Notes under the pieces: model-generated
Told to the model about the DNA's origin: nothing
Seen by the model: only the letters and a program-made list of their open reading frames with translations
Database searches by the model: none
Made by a program: the position numbers and the translations under genes
Part shown: in pieces, positions 5,569 through 6,330 of the stretch
Layout: each line of letters starts with the position of its first letter
Numbering within the stretch: the first letter of the stretch is position 1
Assembly: GCA_947461155.1 (NCBI GenBank)
Contig: CANHKE010000085.1
Span: 1-6,330, forward strand
Source: Cytophagaceae bacterium
Lineage (GTDB): Bacteria; Bacteroidota; Bacteroidia; Cytophagales; Spirosomataceae
DNA length: 6,330 nt
Direction of reading: 5' to 3'

Positions 5569-6330
5569 ATGAACAAACATGTAATTTTTTGGTCCATTAC
5601 TGTTGGCCTAGGTGGTATGCTATTTGGAATGGATATGACCGTTATCTCCGGTGTGGAAAAAACGATCAAAGAATTGTGGAACCTAGATGATTGGACACAT
5701 GGTTTCGCCATGGCAACTGCGTTATATGGTACCGTTATTGGTGCAGCATTTGGCGGTTATCCTGCAGACAAATTCGGTCGTAAAAAAACATTATTCTGGA
5801 TTGGTCTCAGCTTTTTAATCTCGTCCATTGGTGCGGCATTAGCAAATGATGTAAATACGTTTATGATCTTTAGATTCTTAGGTGGTTTAGGGATTGGAGC
5901 GTCATCAGTTGTTGCGCCAATTTATATATCTGAAATTGCTCCAGCCAAACATCGAGGAAAGTTGGTCATATCATTTCAACTCAACATCGTCTTAGGAATT
6001 CTAATTGCCTACATTTCTAATTATTTTATCAGTGGATTGGGAGAAAATGATTGGCGAATTATGTTGGCAGTCGTCGGAATTCCTAGTTTACTTTTTTCCA
6101 TATTGATCTTATTTACACCTGAGAGCCCTACTTTTCTACTTTTGAAACGTAATGATCTCAATGGCGCTAAATCAATATTATCTCTGGTTGACCCCGAACC
6201 AGAACTAACAATTCAACGAATCTTAGCTAATAAATCTATTTCCACTTTAAAGGAAAAATTATTTACCAATAAATATTTCAAACCCTTACTTTTAACCTTT
6301 TTGTTTTCATTTTTTAATCAGTTGTCGGGA
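5569..6330 (+). CDS. Sugar porter family MFS transporter, N-terminal part (3' end outside window)
   Basis: The frame from ATG 5569 stays open to the last base, giving 254 residues, roughly half of a 440-500-aa transporter. Sugar porter hallmarks appear in order: GGMLFGMDMTVISG (15-28) in helix 1, the loop motif DKFGRKKTL (67-75) between helices 2 and 3, RFLGGLGIGASSVVAPIYISEIAPAKHRG (102-130) across helices 4 and 5, and PESP (184-187) after helix 6. The visible part ends in helix 7 at FFNQLSG (248-254), where the family usually has QQxSG or QQxxG. Q137 in helix 5 probably matches a sugar-contacting glutamine of E. coli XylE. Members import hexoses or pentoses across the inner membrane, often with protons; the exact sugar cannot be told. 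Two deviations stand out: Asn for the first Gln of the helix 7 pair, and PESPTF instead of PESPRW. The start is chosen because it lies just before helix 1; no Shine-Dalgarno sequence is present. Confidence 0.92.
   Translation, partial: MNKHVIFWSITVGLGGMLFGMDMTVISGVEKTIKELWNLDDWTHGFAMATALYGTVIGAAFGGYPADKFGRKKTLFWIGLSFLISSIGAALANDVNTFMIFRFLGGLGIGASSVVAPIYISEIAPAKHRGKLVISFQLNIVLGILIAYISNYFISGLGENDWRIMLAVVGIPSLLFSILILFTPESPTFLLLKRNDLNGAKSILSLVDPEPELTIQRILANKSISTLKEKLFTNKYFKPLLLTFLFSFFNQLSG

Noticed and set aside
5043..5711. Two 64-residue minus-strand open frames (5043-5237 and 5517-5711)
   Set aside because: The first is antisense to the AraC gene and the second to the start of the sugar porter; neither has recognisable features.

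Overview
The window reads as an ordinary chromosomal segment from an AT-rich member of the Bacteroidota. Three things point there: the GroES and GroEL sequences are of Bacteroidota type, the start codons I checked lack Shine-Dalgarno sequences (A/T-rich leaders instead), and a secretion/folding block runs in the order TPR-type protein, secG, groES, groEL. I cannot name a genus. All supported genes lie on the + strand.

Region 1 (1-851): the C-terminal 171 residues of a protein ending in a tetratricopeptide-like unit, followed 2 bases later by secG, the small subunit of the Sec translocon. The two are almost certainly co-transcribed.

Region 2 (852-965): a 114-base gap with stacked inverted repeats. 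A long hairpin with a T-rich tail (879-925) looks like the end of the secG transcript. A perfect 7-bp dyad (914-930) and a weak promoter-like box lie between it and groES. No CIRCE (HrcA) operator is visible.

Region 3 (966-2956): groES (92 aa) and groEL (542 aa), a standard chaperonin operon with a 33-base spacer, closed by a textbook intrinsic terminator at 2925-2956.

Region 4 (2971-5502): a tight three-gene unit. It holds a small HAD-superfamily 5'(3')-deoxyribonucleotidase-like phosphatase, a YbjJ-like major facilitator transporter whose ATG overlaps the preceding stop codon by one base, and an AraC-family regulator starting 1 base after the transporter stop. The packing suggests one transcript and possibly a metabolite phosphatase/transporter/regulator cassette. 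The substrate is unknown.

Region 5 (5503-6330): a 66-base gap, then the first 254 residues of a sugar porter (major facilitator superfamily) that runs off the right edge.

I see no mobile element, CRISPR array, tRNA/rRNA or clearly undescribed system. The most interesting parts are the phosphatase-transporter-regulator operon, the hairpin-rich groES leader, and the near-absence of promoter space between the groEL terminator and the nucleotidase gene.
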